Shown piece by piece: positions 44,856-53,393 of a stretch of 64,000 nt of DNA. The first letter of the stretch is position 1, and every line of letters starts with the position of its first letter. The position numbers and the translations under genes were made by a program. This stretch comes from Tenacibaculum sp. AHE14PA. GTDB lineage: Bacteria > Bacteroidota > Bacteroidia > Flavobacteriales > Flavobacteriaceae. The notes under the pieces are model-generated. The model saw only the letters and a list, made by a program, of their open reading frames with translations. It was not told the origin of the DNA and searched no databases. The DNA lies in NCBI RefSeq assembly GCF_019278465.1, contig NZ_CP058983.1:2107501-2171500 (forward strand), read 5' to 3'.

Positions 44856-45593
44856 TTACCTATTTTTAAAAGCTTTTTCACCCATATCATCAAATTCTTT
44901 TTTAGTGACTAATTTTCCTTTATTAAGCTTATCTATTTTTATTGTTTCTTTTTTCATTGTAATTACTGAAGCTGTATATGTTCTTTCTTTAATAGAAAGT
45001 TCTAAAATTAAACCAGGTAAGCTATTAAATTCAAACGGTCCATAGTTAAACGAAATGTCAGGAGAATACCAAGCGGTATAAGTAGAAAAAGGGTCTACTT
45101 GGTTTTTTGGTCCTTTATTTTTTCTTTGTACAGTGGCTTTATAACAAATATATTTTCCAATTTTTTTCTTTTCATTAACTAGCTTCCAATTTAAATCAGA
45201 AGTTGCCGATACAACTAAGAAATCTTCTCCAAAAAAAGGTTTCTCTTCTATCATTTGCCTTTTCCTTGTATCTACAAAATATCTATTATCTCCTTTATTT
45301 AAAACAAGAGCTAGTTTATTAAAATTATCTTCACTTTCCATCCCTAAATCTGAATTCATGTAAAAAAGAGAGCTCTTTTTGTTAAATTTAAGCGTATACT
45401 TTAGTTTTTCTGAAAATCGATTCGCTTTCTTTTGAAAACTATAATACATGCTTTTAACATTTAGAGAATTGTTTAGATTTTGCTCAGGACTAATTTTAAC
45501 ACTATAAACTACTTCTCCTGATTTAAATAATTCTTGTGAAAATAAGTTAACACTTATAATTAAATAAAATATTGTTACAATAAATTTTTTCAT
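44856..45593 (-). CDS. GLPGLI family protein (copy 3)
   Basis: A 245-residue paralogue with signal peptide (ending NLFSQ). The KKIGKYICYKA motif and the degenerate core FNYGPFEFNSLPGLILEL (SLPGLI instead of GLPGLI) are present. The tail is shortened to LNKGKLVTKKEFDDMGEKAF. It is the most divergent of the four at the signature. It sits 17 bases after copy 2 and has the same strand bias and composition as its neighbours, which fits local duplication followed by divergence. Confidence 0.88.
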   Translation of the reverse strand: MKKFIVTIFYLIISVNLFSQELFKSGEVVYSVKISPEQNLNNSLNVKSMYYSFQKKANRFSEKLKYTLKFNKKSSLFYMNSDLGMESEDNFNKLALVLNKGDNRYFVDTRKRQMIEEKPFFGEDFLVVSATSDLNWKLVNEKKKIGKYICYKATVQRKNKGPKNQVDPFSTYTAWYSPDISFNYGPFEFNSLPGLILELSIKERTYTASVITMKKETIKIDKLNKGKLVTKKEFDDMGEKAFKNR

Positions 45594-45610
45594 TCTATGA
45601 TATTTAAAAT

Positions 45611-46279
45611 CTAAAACCCAATATTCTTGGCTATTTCTTTTATTTTTTTTGAATATTCTTTTTCAGTTATAGGCACTCCTTTTGTTGTTTTTTTAATTTG
45701 CTTATCAGAAATTTCTTTAAATACAATTTCAGATGCTACAATACTTATTTTTCCAATTTCTACTTCTAAAATTAAACCTGGCAAACCGTTAAGGTCCTTC
45801 GGGCCAAAACTTAAAGGTATGTTAGGTGTAAACCATACTACTTTGCTTTTTTTATTTGATACAGCTTTATAACATGTATAACCACCTATTTTTTTACTCT
45901 CTTGTGTAATTTCCCATTTATTCGGTAAATATGTGATTAAAAAATCTTCATCGTATTTATTAACTGATTGTATAGTTTTACCTTTTTCATTAAAAAAAAC
46001 ACCATCACTACCACCAAAAATTTCAAAGAAATTAATTTTTTCTCTTTCGCCTTCTTTATTAAAGTTAACCTTTCTTTTATAGAGTGATTTATCCCCTTTA
46101 AATACTAATTCAAACGCTGCCTTACCTTCAAAAAAAGAAGTTAAGTTCCCTTTTTTAATTATTTTTTTTAAGTTCGCTTCTTTTTTTGAAACTATTTTAT
46201 ACAAAACAACACCACTGTTTTTTTGACTAAATAATGGTAGTGTAATGATAGCTATAAATAAAGTTAAGAGTGCTTTCAT
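45611..46279 (-). CDS. GLPGLI family protein (copy 2)
   Basis: The shortest copy (222 residues), with signal peptide ending LPLFSQ. Motifs are KKIGGYTCYKAVSNKKSKVV, then WFTPNIPLSFGPKDLNGLPG and LILEVEIG, then TKGVPITEKEYSKKI. The region between the cysteine motif and the WFTP block is about 10-20 residues shorter than in the other copies. Function is unknown. It is 17 bases from copy 1, within the same presumed transcript. Confidence 0.88.
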   Translation of the reverse strand: MKALLTLFIAIITLPLFSQKNSGVVLYKIVSKKEANLKKIIKKGNLTSFFEGKAAFELVFKGDKSLYKRKVNFNKEGEREKINFFEIFGGSDGVFFNEKGKTIQSVNKYDEDFLITYLPNKWEITQESKKIGGYTCYKAVSNKKSKVVWFTPNIPLSFGPKDLNGLPGLILEVEIGKISIVASEIVFKEISDKQIKKTTKGVPITEKEYSKKIKEIAKNIGF

Positions 46280-46296
46280 AAATAATGGAATAATAA

Positions 46297-47034
46297 TTAA
46301 TACTTTTGCTCTACTAATTCTTTTATCATCTTATTATAATTATTAAGTGTAATTTTTTTTCCTTTTGTTGGTTTTTCTACTTTGATTTTTTCTTTTGACA
46401 TTATACTTATTTTAGTTGCTCGATAAACTACATTACCTTCTTTTAACTCTAATATTAGACCAGGTAATCCATAATAATCTTTAGGTCCAAAATTAATAGG
46501 TAACTCAGGCGTATACCATGCAATTGTTTTATTAACAAATTCTCCTCTTTTATTTACGCCTTTTCTTTCGGTTATAGCCTTATAACACTTGTATTTACCT
46601 ATTTTTTTTTCTTCATTTGTTAAAACCCAATCACCCTTCGGCAATTCGATCAAGAAGAGTTCGCCAAATGCATTTTTTTGATTTTCAATTAGCATTTCTT
46701 TTTTATTAGTGTAAAACGTACCTTTCCCTGCTAATATTCTTACTAAATTTAATTTACCTTCACTTATATTAAGTTCCTTTTTTATTCTATAAATTGATTC
46801 AAAATTATTAAAAATCAATTCATATGTACTTTTCTTTTGATTTTTAAATATAGAAACAACCTGACTTTTCGCGTAGCTTGATTCATTCTTTTTTTCAGAC
46901 ATCTCTCTTAATTTGCCTTCGTCAATTTGCATCATTACTTCATAATTTATTTCGCCTTTGGTAATTTTCTTTTGAGCAAATAAATTTACACTTAATAATA
47001 AAAGGATATAAGAAACTAATTGTTTTATATTCAT
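46297..47034 (-). CDS. GLPGLI family protein (copy 1)
   Basis: The first of four tandem copies (245 residues). It has a signal peptide ending NLFAQ, then KKIGKYKCYKAITERKG, then AWYTPELPINFGPKDYYG and LPGLILEL, then KPTKGKKITLNNYNKMI. It is separated from the small secreted peptide gene by 60 bases that hold a hairpin. The four copies differ mainly in the N-terminal half, while the C-terminal signature half is retained. Differing surfaces on a shared fold are suggested, which is inference. Confidence 0.9.
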   Translation of the reverse strand: MNIKQLVSYILLLLSVNLFAQKKITKGEINYEVMMQIDEGKLREMSEKKNESSYAKSQVVSIFKNQKKSTYELIFNNFESIYRIKKELNISEGKLNLVRILAGKGTFYTNKKEMLIENQKNAFGELFLIELPKGDWVLTNEEKKIGKYKCYKAITERKGVNKRGEFVNKTIAWYTPELPINFGPKDYYGLPGLILELKEGNVVYRATKISIMSKEKIKVEKPTKGKKITLNNYNKMIKELVEQKY

Positions 47035-47048
47035 AATTTTCTTTTTTT

Positions 47049-47081
47049 AGTAAAGAGGTATTAAAAAAACACCTCTTTACT
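47049..47081. terminator. Hairpin between the peptide gene and the GLPGLI genes
   Basis: AGTAAAGAGGT and ACCTCTTTACT flank an 11-base loop. On the minus strand, the direction of the locus, it is followed by an A-rich rather than T-rich run. It may therefore be a partial terminator or an mRNA-stabilising/processing hairpin that lowers expression of downstream genes. Confidence 0.55.
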
Positions 47082-47094
47082 TTTTAATAATATT

Positions 47095-47331
47095 TTATTC
47101 GCTCATACATGTATCATAAAAAGCTAACCATACTTCGTGATTTTGCTCATAACTTTGACTTCTTCCTTCTGCTAATGCAAGAGCCTCACTCACTCTTACC
47201 CCCATATCAGCAACTTCGAAACAACCAAAAAAATCTACATCAATATTACTCAAGTTTACATTACTTGTATTCGCATTCACTAAACCACTCGTAGCAAATA
47301 CCATTGCTACCATTAAAATTACTTTTTTCAT
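47095..47331 (-). CDS. Small secreted two-cysteine peptide
   Basis: A 78-residue precursor with a clear signal peptide (MKKVILMVAMVFATSGLVNA) and a mature part of about 58 acidic residues. The mature part carries two cysteines, FFGCFEVADMGVRVSEAL and WLAFYDTCMSE, that could form a disulfide. I recognise no family with certainty; similar small exported peptides with a late cysteine occur in related genera. It is the first gene of the GLPGLI/receptor-like locus on the same strand. Its high-expression position and the hairpin after it suggest it is the main product. Function is unknown. Confidence 0.72.
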   Translation of the reverse strand: MKKVILMVAMVFATSGLVNANTSNVNLSNIDVDFFGCFEVADMGVRVSEALALAEGRSQSYEQNHEVWLAFYDTCMSE

Positions 47332-47773
47332 TTTTTAAAAATTTAAGTTTGTTAATTAATTTTTACGGCTTCTTTATATAAAAGAAGCTTACCTGTTATC
47401 TTATTTTCTTACAAATAAGATTATTTAACGTTAAAAATTTAAAAAGAAAAATGCGCGCAATTTATAAACATCCTTCTTCTTTTTACTAGCTAGCAAATAA
47501 TAAAAAGTGATCAACTATTTTATTACATCTCAAAACTAAATCTTTGTAATTTAAAAAATGTTAACGTTTTAAGGGTTAACCCTATTTGGAATTAGGGTTA
47601 ACCCTAATTTTTTGTTAAAAAAACGTTAAATAAAATAACCTTAACTACTCGTTATTAATGATTTATATTTTTAAAGGAAAACTCAAAAAAAAAAAAAAAT
47701 GCTCTTTTTAAATAAAACAAAAAATTAAACATATTTAATTTTTTTGTTTGTTTTTAAACTATTAAATATAAAA
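47332..47773. other. Long leader/intergenic region of the peptide locus
   Basis: No open frame of note. It contains a hairpin in the presumed 5' leader (GCTTCTTT/AAAGAAGC, 47368-47388), a palindrome TTTAACGTTAAA (47424-47435), and a minus-strand TAGTTTTG -7 match (47531-47538) about 200 bases before the peptide ATG. It also holds a cluster of palindromes at 47561-47629 and a run of 15 A (47685-47699). The function of the long leader is unknown. Confidence 0.5.
47561..47629. promoter_or_regulatory. Paired GGGTTAACCC palindromes within an outer AACGTT dyad
   Basis: Two identical palindromes AGGGTTAACCCT (47572-47583 and 47594-47605) have centres 22 bases apart. They are flanked by the inverted pair TTAACGTTTT (47561-47570) and AAAACGTTAA (47620-47629). 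They lie upstream of the likely peptide-gene promoter. They could be twin operator sites or a plus-strand terminator, since a T-run follows the second copy. Confidence 0.4.
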
Positions 47774-47820
47774 TAACACAAAAAAAACTGCAATTAAAAA
47801 TTGCAGGTTTTTTTGTGTTA
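47774..47820. terminator. Terminator after the DUF3817-like gene
   Basis: CTGCAATT and AATTGCAG around a three-base loop are extended by A- and T-runs and an outer TAACACA/TGTGTTA. It lies 20 bases past the stop of the minus-strand DUF3817-like gene. Confidence 0.85.
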
Positions 47821-47840
47821 TTTTATGTAATTATTATTGG

Positions 47841-48119
47841 TTACTTTAAATACTTGCCTACAAAGAAGGTTCCGAAAGGTAAAATTGATAATAAGCAAAC
47901 GATTCCGAATGTTTTACCGTTCCAGTTCAATTCGAATTTTAGCATAATTGCTATGATTATATAGGCAACAAATAGAATACCATGCGGCATTCCGAAAAGT
48001 TTTACAAAATAAGGATCGTTTCCTAAAGCCTCTAAATACTTATAAGGCATGCCTAAAAACATTAATAGTAAATAAGAAACTCCTTCTAATAAACTTACAA
48101 TTTTGAATAGATTTATCAT
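47841..48119 (-). CDS. DUF3817-like membrane protein
   Basis: A 92-residue protein with three hydrophobic segments and the motifs VSLLEGVSYLLLMFLGMPYKY and FGMPHGILFVAYI, characteristic of the DUF3817 family. Function is unknown. It is nine bases after the haem-type TonB receptor gene, so it is probably co-transcribed. It is full length for the family. Confidence 0.9.
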   Translation of the reverse strand: MINLFKIVSLLEGVSYLLLMFLGMPYKYLEALGNDPYFVKLFGMPHGILFVAYIIIAIMLKFELNWNGKTFGIVCLLSILPFGTFFVGKYLK

Positions 48120-48128
48120 TTGTATATT

Positions 48129-50594
48129 TTAAAAATTGGTTAGTAACGATACTGAAACATTGCGCCCCGGCGCAGAAACACCACTTGCAAATTCTTTATA
48201 ATGTTCGTCAAACAAATTCGTAAGCTGTGTTTGTATTGTTATGTTAGCGTTTACTGTATACTTTGCAAATAAGCCAACGGTCATCCAACTTGGTGTACCA
48301 TAATACTTATTAATATCTTGGGTAGCAGCCGAGTTAACAATTGGTGTTTGTTGTTGATTATCTATTCCTTCGTCTAAATTATAATCAGCGATATCTTTTT
48401 TGGCGTTAAAAACAAAATTAGCGCCTCCTTCAAACTTATTATTTGAATAATTTAATTCAAAACGACCAAATAATGGCGGAATTGAAGACATTGGTAAATT
48501 GGTATCATAGGCCTTACCTTTTGTATAGGTTAAAAACCCCGATGTACTCCAATTATTAAATATTTTACCTTGATAACTAACTGTTGCACCTGTAATATAA
48601 GCAGTACCTTTATTTACATTTGCTACAATATTACCGTCTTCACCATCGTAAGAAACAGTATTACTACCGTTTAACTGAAAGTTTTCACGATAAATATAAT
48701 TATTTAACAACGTATAATATACATTGGCACCAACTCTGAATTTTCGATTATTAAAATATTTTTGAAAACCTACTTCGACATTGTAAGCATGTTCTGGTTT
48801 TAAAGTGATATTTGGCACAGTTACATCTCCGTTTTTTTCTCTTACTTTACCTACGTCATCAATATTTGGCGATCGAAAACCTGATGATAATACTGCATTC
48901 AACTGCAATGTTTTAACAGGTTTAAACACATAACCAATAGTAGCAGTAAGCGCTGTATTGTTTAAGCTTATATCATTACTTGGTAATTGTATAAATGTTT
49001 CATCAATCCACTTTGCATCTAGCAATGTATTTGTTAATCGAATACCTGTATTTAAGGTTGATTTAGGCGTAATATCTTGGCGATAATCTAAATACATTGC
49101 CGAACTAAAATAACTACTTCCTCCATCAGGATAACGAGATTGTACTGCAAAATCTGCATCAAAACCATCAATTTCGTTATTATTAATTCTTAACGTTTTA
49201 CCGTAAGAATTAGATTTAACATCGTTGTAAGCTGCTTCAAAACCATACCCTAAATTACGTTTTTTAGCTAACGGAACTGTAAAATCTCCATTTACACTAA
49301 AAACATTTACATTTTCTTCTCTGTAAGACCTTTCTAAACTTCCGAATTTTCTTTGAATACGACTTTCTTCAATATTCTGATAAGCAGTTGTAATTGTACC
49401 TTTATTTAACCATTTTTTATTTGGATTGATTTCTAATTGAGATGAAACTAACAACCTGATTTGAGGACCGTATTGCCATTCTGCAAACTTTAAATCACCA
49501 CTACCTTTAAGCTCACTTAATTTATCAAACCTTGGTACATCTGATGATGTTGAGTATTGGATATTTACTTTTAAGTCGGTTTTTTTTGATAACGGAATAA
49601 AAAATTTCTGCAAAAAATCAGTCTGACTAAAACCTGTATTTTTTTGCAAATTAACATCTTCATTTGCTATTGGGTTCTCAGCATAATTACCATTTAAATT
49701 ATCAGAATAAAAAAACGTTTTTCCCCAATCATCAAAACCATGAGAACGATTTTTACCCATTTTTAAATCACCAAAATTACTATGTGTTACACTGGTAAGC
49801 GATGCCCAATTTTTAAATTGTAATTCTGCCGATACCGAATTGGTAACTTCATTATTTACCGAACTGTAACGTAAAAAACTACTTCCTTTAATTTTATTTT
49901 CTTCAGATAATTTTGGCGTTTTTGTGTAATAATGAATTACACCACCAAGTGCATCAGAACCATAAATAACAGACGACGGCCCAAAAACAACTTCTGTTCT
50001 ATCTAACAAAGTAGGGTTTACAGTTATAGAGCTTTGTAAATGTCCTTTTCTGTAAATTGCATTGTTCATTCTAACTCCATCAACAACCAATAAAACACGG
50101 TTACTTTCCATTCCTCTTAAAACAGGACTTCCACCACCAAATTGTGATTTCTGCACTTTAATTCCGGGAATTGTAGCTAATAAATCTGCTGATGTTTGCG
50201 GCGATACTTTTTGAATATCTTTTAAAGAAACCACTGCTATTTGCTCTGCAATACGGTTTGCTTTTTCTTTATTCTTAAATACAGAAACAACTATCTCATC
50301 TAATTGCTCTGATTGTTTTGATAAGAAAACTTGGTAATTATTTTGTTTTAAAACAGCTTTTTTTTCTTGAAATTTCGCATAAGATACATGTGAAAAAATA
50401 AGAATTTCGTTATCATTAAACTTCGTAATATCTACAACACCATCAATAGTACTAATTGATGATATTGTTTTGTTTTTATTAAAAACCGCAACTTCATCAA
50501 TTCTCTTGCCAGTTTCGGCGTCAATTATAGTAAGGTTTTGCGAAAAAATAGCGGTAATTGTCAGTAAAAAAAATAAGGTAATAACTTGCTTCAT
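48129..50594 (-). CDS. TonB-dependent receptor (haem/haemoglobin-like)
   Basis: An 821-residue outer-membrane receptor: signal peptide ending ITAIFSQ, a short carboxypeptidase-like N-terminal domain, a plug (about 110-230) and a 22-strand-type barrel ending VSLLTNF. The plug has LLATIPGIKVQKSQFGGGSP, VLRGMESNRVLLVVDGVRMN and YGSDALGGVIHYYTKTP. The barrel block LSSGFRSPNIDDVGKVREKN resembles the FRAP(N)-type loop of haem and haemoglobin receptors. That ligand is likely but not proven. It would depend on the TonB proteins encoded at 21.5-23.1 kb or others. It starts four bases from recO. Confidence 0.9.
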   Translation of the reverse strand: MKQVITLFFLLTITAIFSQNLTIIDAETGKRIDEVAVFNKNKTISSISTIDGVVDITKFNDNEILIFSHVSYAKFQEKKAVLKQNNYQVFLSKQSEQLDEIVVSVFKNKEKANRIAEQIAVVSLKDIQKVSPQTSADLLATIPGIKVQKSQFGGGSPVLRGMESNRVLLVVDGVRMNNAIYRKGHLQSSITVNPTLLDRTEVVFGPSSVIYGSDALGGVIHYYTKTPKLSEENKIKGSSFLRYSSVNNEVTNSVSAELQFKNWASLTSVTHSNFGDLKMGKNRSHGFDDWGKTFFYSDNLNGNYAENPIANEDVNLQKNTGFSQTDFLQKFFIPLSKKTDLKVNIQYSTSSDVPRFDKLSELKGSGDLKFAEWQYGPQIRLLVSSQLEINPNKKWLNKGTITTAYQNIEESRIQRKFGSLERSYREENVNVFSVNGDFTVPLAKKRNLGYGFEAAYNDVKSNSYGKTLRINNNEIDGFDADFAVQSRYPDGGSSYFSSAMYLDYRQDITPKSTLNTGIRLTNTLLDAKWIDETFIQLPSNDISLNNTALTATIGYVFKPVKTLQLNAVLSSGFRSPNIDDVGKVREKNGDVTVPNITLKPEHAYNVEVGFQKYFNNRKFRVGANVYYTLLNNYIYRENFQLNGSNTVSYDGEDGNIVANVNKGTAYITGATVSYQGKIFNNWSTSGFLTYTKGKAYDTNLPMSSIPPLFGRFELNYSNNKFEGGANFVFNAKKDIADYNLDEGIDNQQQTPIVNSAATQDINKYYGTPSWMTVGLFAKYTVNANITIQTQLTNLFDEHYKEFASGVSAPGRNVSVSLLTNF

Positions 50595-50597
50595 CTG

Positions 50598-51320
50598 TTA
50601 ACTAAACACGGTTTCTAAAATATTTAATGATCTTGGCTCTTTAAAACCCTCCAAATGTAATTCAAAATATCGAACTATAATTCTGAGAATTATTTGCCTT
50701 TCGTTTTTATTGTACGAAATTGTATTTATGCTATCAAAATTTATGCCCAACAGCCTTTTAAAAAGAATTAATTCACTACCTGTAATAACAAGTTTTTCAT
50801 AGGACGCATCTGTAAATCTTCCGTCTAATAAATTAAAAGTCATTTTGTTTGATTCTGAAACGTCTGGATAAAATCCTAAAAACCGCGATAAATTCAACAA
50901 AAACAGTAAATGAAAATTAGCAACAACATCGTGAGTATCTAACCAAATTAAGCTAGTTTCGATAAATTCATATAGTACTTCATTTTTTTCTTCCTCTTTA
51001 ATAATAGTAGAAAGTGTTTCTGATAAAAACAAAACGATTGATTGTTTTACAACCGAAGTATAAATACTCTCATAAGGATGAATTACCTGAGCTTCCCTTA
51101 TTGAGTTTAAAGAGTTTCTATTATTATGGTTAGCCTCAATTATTAATTGTGTTAATGGTTGAAAATAGGCTTTTTTCAACTTTCCTTTTCTCGATTTTAA
51201 TACACCTCTTATCATGTAAGATCGAATACCATCTTCTAAGGTAAAACACTTAACAATTAAACTTGTATCGCTGTACTTAATAGCACTAATAACAATTGCT
51301 TTTGTTGTAATTAACGCCAT
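50598..51320 (-). CDS. recO: DNA repair protein RecO
   Basis: A 240-residue RecO that loads RecA onto SSB-coated DNA with RecR. The N-terminal OB-fold (TTKAIVISAIKYSDTSLIVKC, then YMIRGVLKSRKGKLKKAYFQ) and the helical C-terminal part are typical. The C-terminal zinc-binding cysteines of some RecO proteins are absent, as is usual in several lineages. A TATCTTTG -7 box lies 30 bases upstream. It may be co-transcribed with the TonB receptor behind it. Confidence 0.95.
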   Translation of the reverse strand: MALITTKAIVISAIKYSDTSLIVKCFTLEDGIRSYMIRGVLKSRKGKLKKAYFQPLTQLIIEANHNNRNSLNSIREAQVIHPYESIYTSVVKQSIVLFLSETLSTIIKEEEKNEVLYEFIETSLIWLDTHDVVANFHLLFLLNLSRFLGFYPDVSESNKMTFNLLDGRFTDASYEKLVITGSELILFKRLLGINFDSINTISYNKNERQIILRIIVRYFELHLEGFKEPRSLNILETVFS

Positions 51321-51350
51321 TAAATTAAAGTTTTAAATAATTAATAGTAT

Positions 51351-51358
51351 CAAAGATA
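51351..51358 (-). promoter_or_regulatory. recO -7 box TATCTTTG
   Basis: A full TAnnTTTG match on the minus strand, 30 bases upstream of the recO ATG. Confidence 0.5.
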
Positions 51359-51411
51359 TTTAATAATAACTACAAAAATGATACATTCGTACAAATTTGA
51401 TTCAACTTCTT

Positions 51412-51882
51412 ATGACTTTTGAAATAGAACGAAAATTCTTGGTAATTTCTGATCAGTACAAACAAGTAGCTTATAAAAAAAGTTACATCAAGCAAGGTTT
51501 CTTAAACTCTAAAAAAGAACGCGTAGTAAGAGTTCGTATAAAAGATGATACCGGTTTTTTAACCATTAAAGGTGCTTCTAATAAAAGCGGAACTACCCGA
51601 TTTGAATGGGAAAAAGAAATAGATTTAAAGGAAGCTCAAGATTTATTTAATTTATGCGAGGAAGGAATTATTGAAAAATACCGCTATTTAGTAAAGGAAA
51701 ACAACCATACTTATGAAGTTGATGATTTTTTAGGTGAAAATAAAGGCTTGGTTGTTGCCGAAATAGAGTTAAAAAATGAAACCGAACAATTTTCTAAGCC
51801 AAATTGGCTAGGCAAAGAAGTAACCGGAACTGTTAAATATTACAATTCAAACTTAAGTAAAATTCCTTTTTCTAAATGGTAA
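51412..51882 (+). CDS. CYTH domain protein (triphosphate tunnel metalloenzyme)
   Basis: A 156-residue protein starting MTFEIERKFLV, the ExExK signature of CYTH enzymes. KERVVRVRIKDDTGFLTIKG and YEVDDFLGENKGLVVAEIEL supply the remaining tunnel residues. Relatives hydrolyse inorganic triphosphate or act on other triphosphates with a divalent metal. The ATG at 51412 was chosen because ExExK must be near the N-terminus; the frame upstream uses a TTG. It is divergent from recO and convergent with the HlyIII-family gene, with a three-base gap. Confidence 0.92.
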   Translation: MTFEIERKFLVISDQYKQVAYKKSYIKQGFLNSKKERVVRVRIKDDTGFLTIKGASNKSGTTRFEWEKEIDLKEAQDLFNLCEEGIIEKYRYLVKENNHTYEVDDFLGENKGLVVAEIELKNETEQFSKPNWLGKEVTGTVKYYNSNLSKIPFSKW

Positions 51883-51885
51883 AAA

Positions 51886-52527
51886 CTATATGTATTTATA
51901 GATTGCCCAAAAATGACTAAAACTTCCCAAAAGTACAAAAACATGAAAAATAGCGTGGTTGTATGGCACTTTTTTAATTGAATATAAGATTGCCCCAATT
52001 GTGTAAAAAACACCGCCAGCTATTAAATAAAATAATCCGTCGTACGACAAATTATTCATTAACGGTTTTATTAAAAAAACAACTTGCCATCCCATTATTA
52101 AATACAAGGCCGTTGATAGTTTATCGAACCTACCAGTAAAAAACAACTTTAATATAACACCCGTAAGTGCGAATAACCAAACAAAAATAAACATATACCA
52201 ACCTGTTTGTCCTGGTAAAACTACTAAACAAAAAGGCGTATAACTTCCGGCTATTAAAACATAAATAGCAGCATGGTCAAAAATATTAAGTTTGCGACGA
52301 AGTTTAGGTTTTTTAGCAGCGTGGTAAAAAGTAGATGCTGCATATAAAATAATTAAACTCAATCCGTAAATAACAAAACTAATTGTTTGCCAAAACTCTT
52401 GATATGTTAATGATTTTAAAACTAAAAAAGGTAAAACGATGATAGATAGTAATAGCCCAAAACCATGTGTTAACACATTTAATTTTTCCTCAGTATTACT
52501 ATAACGGTGATTTAAATTCTCGCTCAT
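51886..52527 (-). CDS. trhA: PAQR/haemolysin III family membrane protein
   Basis: A 213-residue seven-helix protein. The family metal-site histidines are visible in LTHGFGLLLS, TFYHAAKKPKLRR, DHAAIYVLIAGSYTP and HAIFHVFVLLGSFSHF. Bacterial members (TrhA/YqfA, HlyIII) affect membrane lipid homeostasis; haemolysis is not established in general. Its start overlaps the end of the plsC gene by 29 bases, suggesting translational coupling and a common link to membrane lipids. Confidence 0.93.
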   Translation of the reverse strand: MSENLNHRYSNTEEKLNVLTHGFGLLLSIIVLPFLVLKSLTYQEFWQTISFVIYGLSLIILYAASTFYHAAKKPKLRRKLNIFDHAAIYVLIAGSYTPFCLVVLPGQTGWYMFIFVWLFALTGVILKLFFTGRFDKLSTALYLIMGWQVVFLIKPLMNNLSYDGLFYLIAGGVFYTIGAILYSIKKVPYNHAIFHVFVLLGSFSHFWAIYKYI

Positions 52528-53290
52528 TGTTTGGTCGGTTTGTGTCTTTCATATATGATTTATCATTCGCTAATTCATTATATAACAAATCAAAAGATTG
52601 TTTTTTTAAAGCATCTTTATCTTCCATTGTTAAACCCTTTGTCTCTAAAAATTTTAATTGTTTTGCTCTAAAAACACCTGGACGTCCTTTAAAGAAATCC
52701 CAAGAAAAAAAACGCTTTGCATCAAAATATAATTGTGGTACAATTGGCATTTGATATTGTATAGCTAAACTAAAGGCCCCGTTATTAAAAGGTGCTAAAA
52801 CTACGTCTTCTGTTGGTACTAATCCTTCAGGGAAGATTGCAATACTTAATCCTTTATCTAATCGCTTTTTTATACGGGCATACACTTTTTTTCTACTCTC
52901 TGGGTCTTTTCTATCTACCATAACAACAGCTTTTTTATAAAAGAACCCGAAAACTGGTAATTTTACCAATTCCTTTTTCCCTACAAACAAAATCGGATTT
53001 TTACTAGATGCAATCATAATCCATGGATCTAATAAAGAAGCGTGGTTTGCAATGAATACATAACTTTTTTCACGATCAAGCTCTTGTTCTCTATCGATTT
53101 TTAATATGAAACCCATTCCGTAAATTAAAAAATACGACCATCCTCTCATTAGTTTCCAAAAAGGGCCATAGTATTTTTCATCAGACAGCAGCACCAATAT
53201 AAACGGAGACATAACAATTATCGAAGTAATCATTAATAGGTAAAACCAAATGCGCCAAATTAAGCGAAGCGGGGAAAATAGGTATTTCAT
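52499..53290 (-). CDS. plsC: 1-acyl-glycerol-3-phosphate acyltransferase (PlsC-like)
   Basis: A 263-residue membrane acyltransferase that makes phosphatidic acid from lysophosphatidic acid. It shows one N-terminal helix (IWFYLLMITSIIVMSPFILV), the NHASLLDPW catalytic H-x4-D motif and the IAIFPEGLVP glycerol-phosphate-binding motif. The start MKYLFSPLRL at 53288-53290 was chosen. The longer frame would add 94 residues that lie antisense to trpS and its leader. A second PlsC-type gene occurs at 62.5 kb. It is divergent from trpS. Confidence 0.92.
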   Translation of the reverse strand: MKYLFSPLRLIWRIWFYLLMITSIIVMSPFILVLLSDEKYYGPFWKLMRGWSYFLIYGMGFILKIDREQELDREKSYVFIANHASLLDPWIMIASSKNPILFVGKKELVKLPVFGFFYKKAVVMVDRKDPESRKKVYARIKKRLDKGLSIAIFPEGLVPTEDVVLAPFNNGAFSLAIQYQMPIVPQLYFDAKRFFSWDFFKGRPGVFRAKQLKFLETKGLTMEDKDALKKQSFDLLYNELANDKSYMKDTNRPNNEREFKSPL

Positions 53291-53393
53291 AACTGCGAAT
53301 GTAGTAATTTCTTTTGTTTGAACAATTTTAAGCTTATTTTTGCTATCATCAAGCAGTCGTAAGCGCTGCTTATATAATTTTTCAAAACAGAAT

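Noticed and set aside
47340..47773. Replication origin in the AT- and palindrome-rich gap
   Set aside because: No DnaA-box cluster of the TTATCCACA type and no origin-linked gene (dnaA, dnaN, parAB) nearby.
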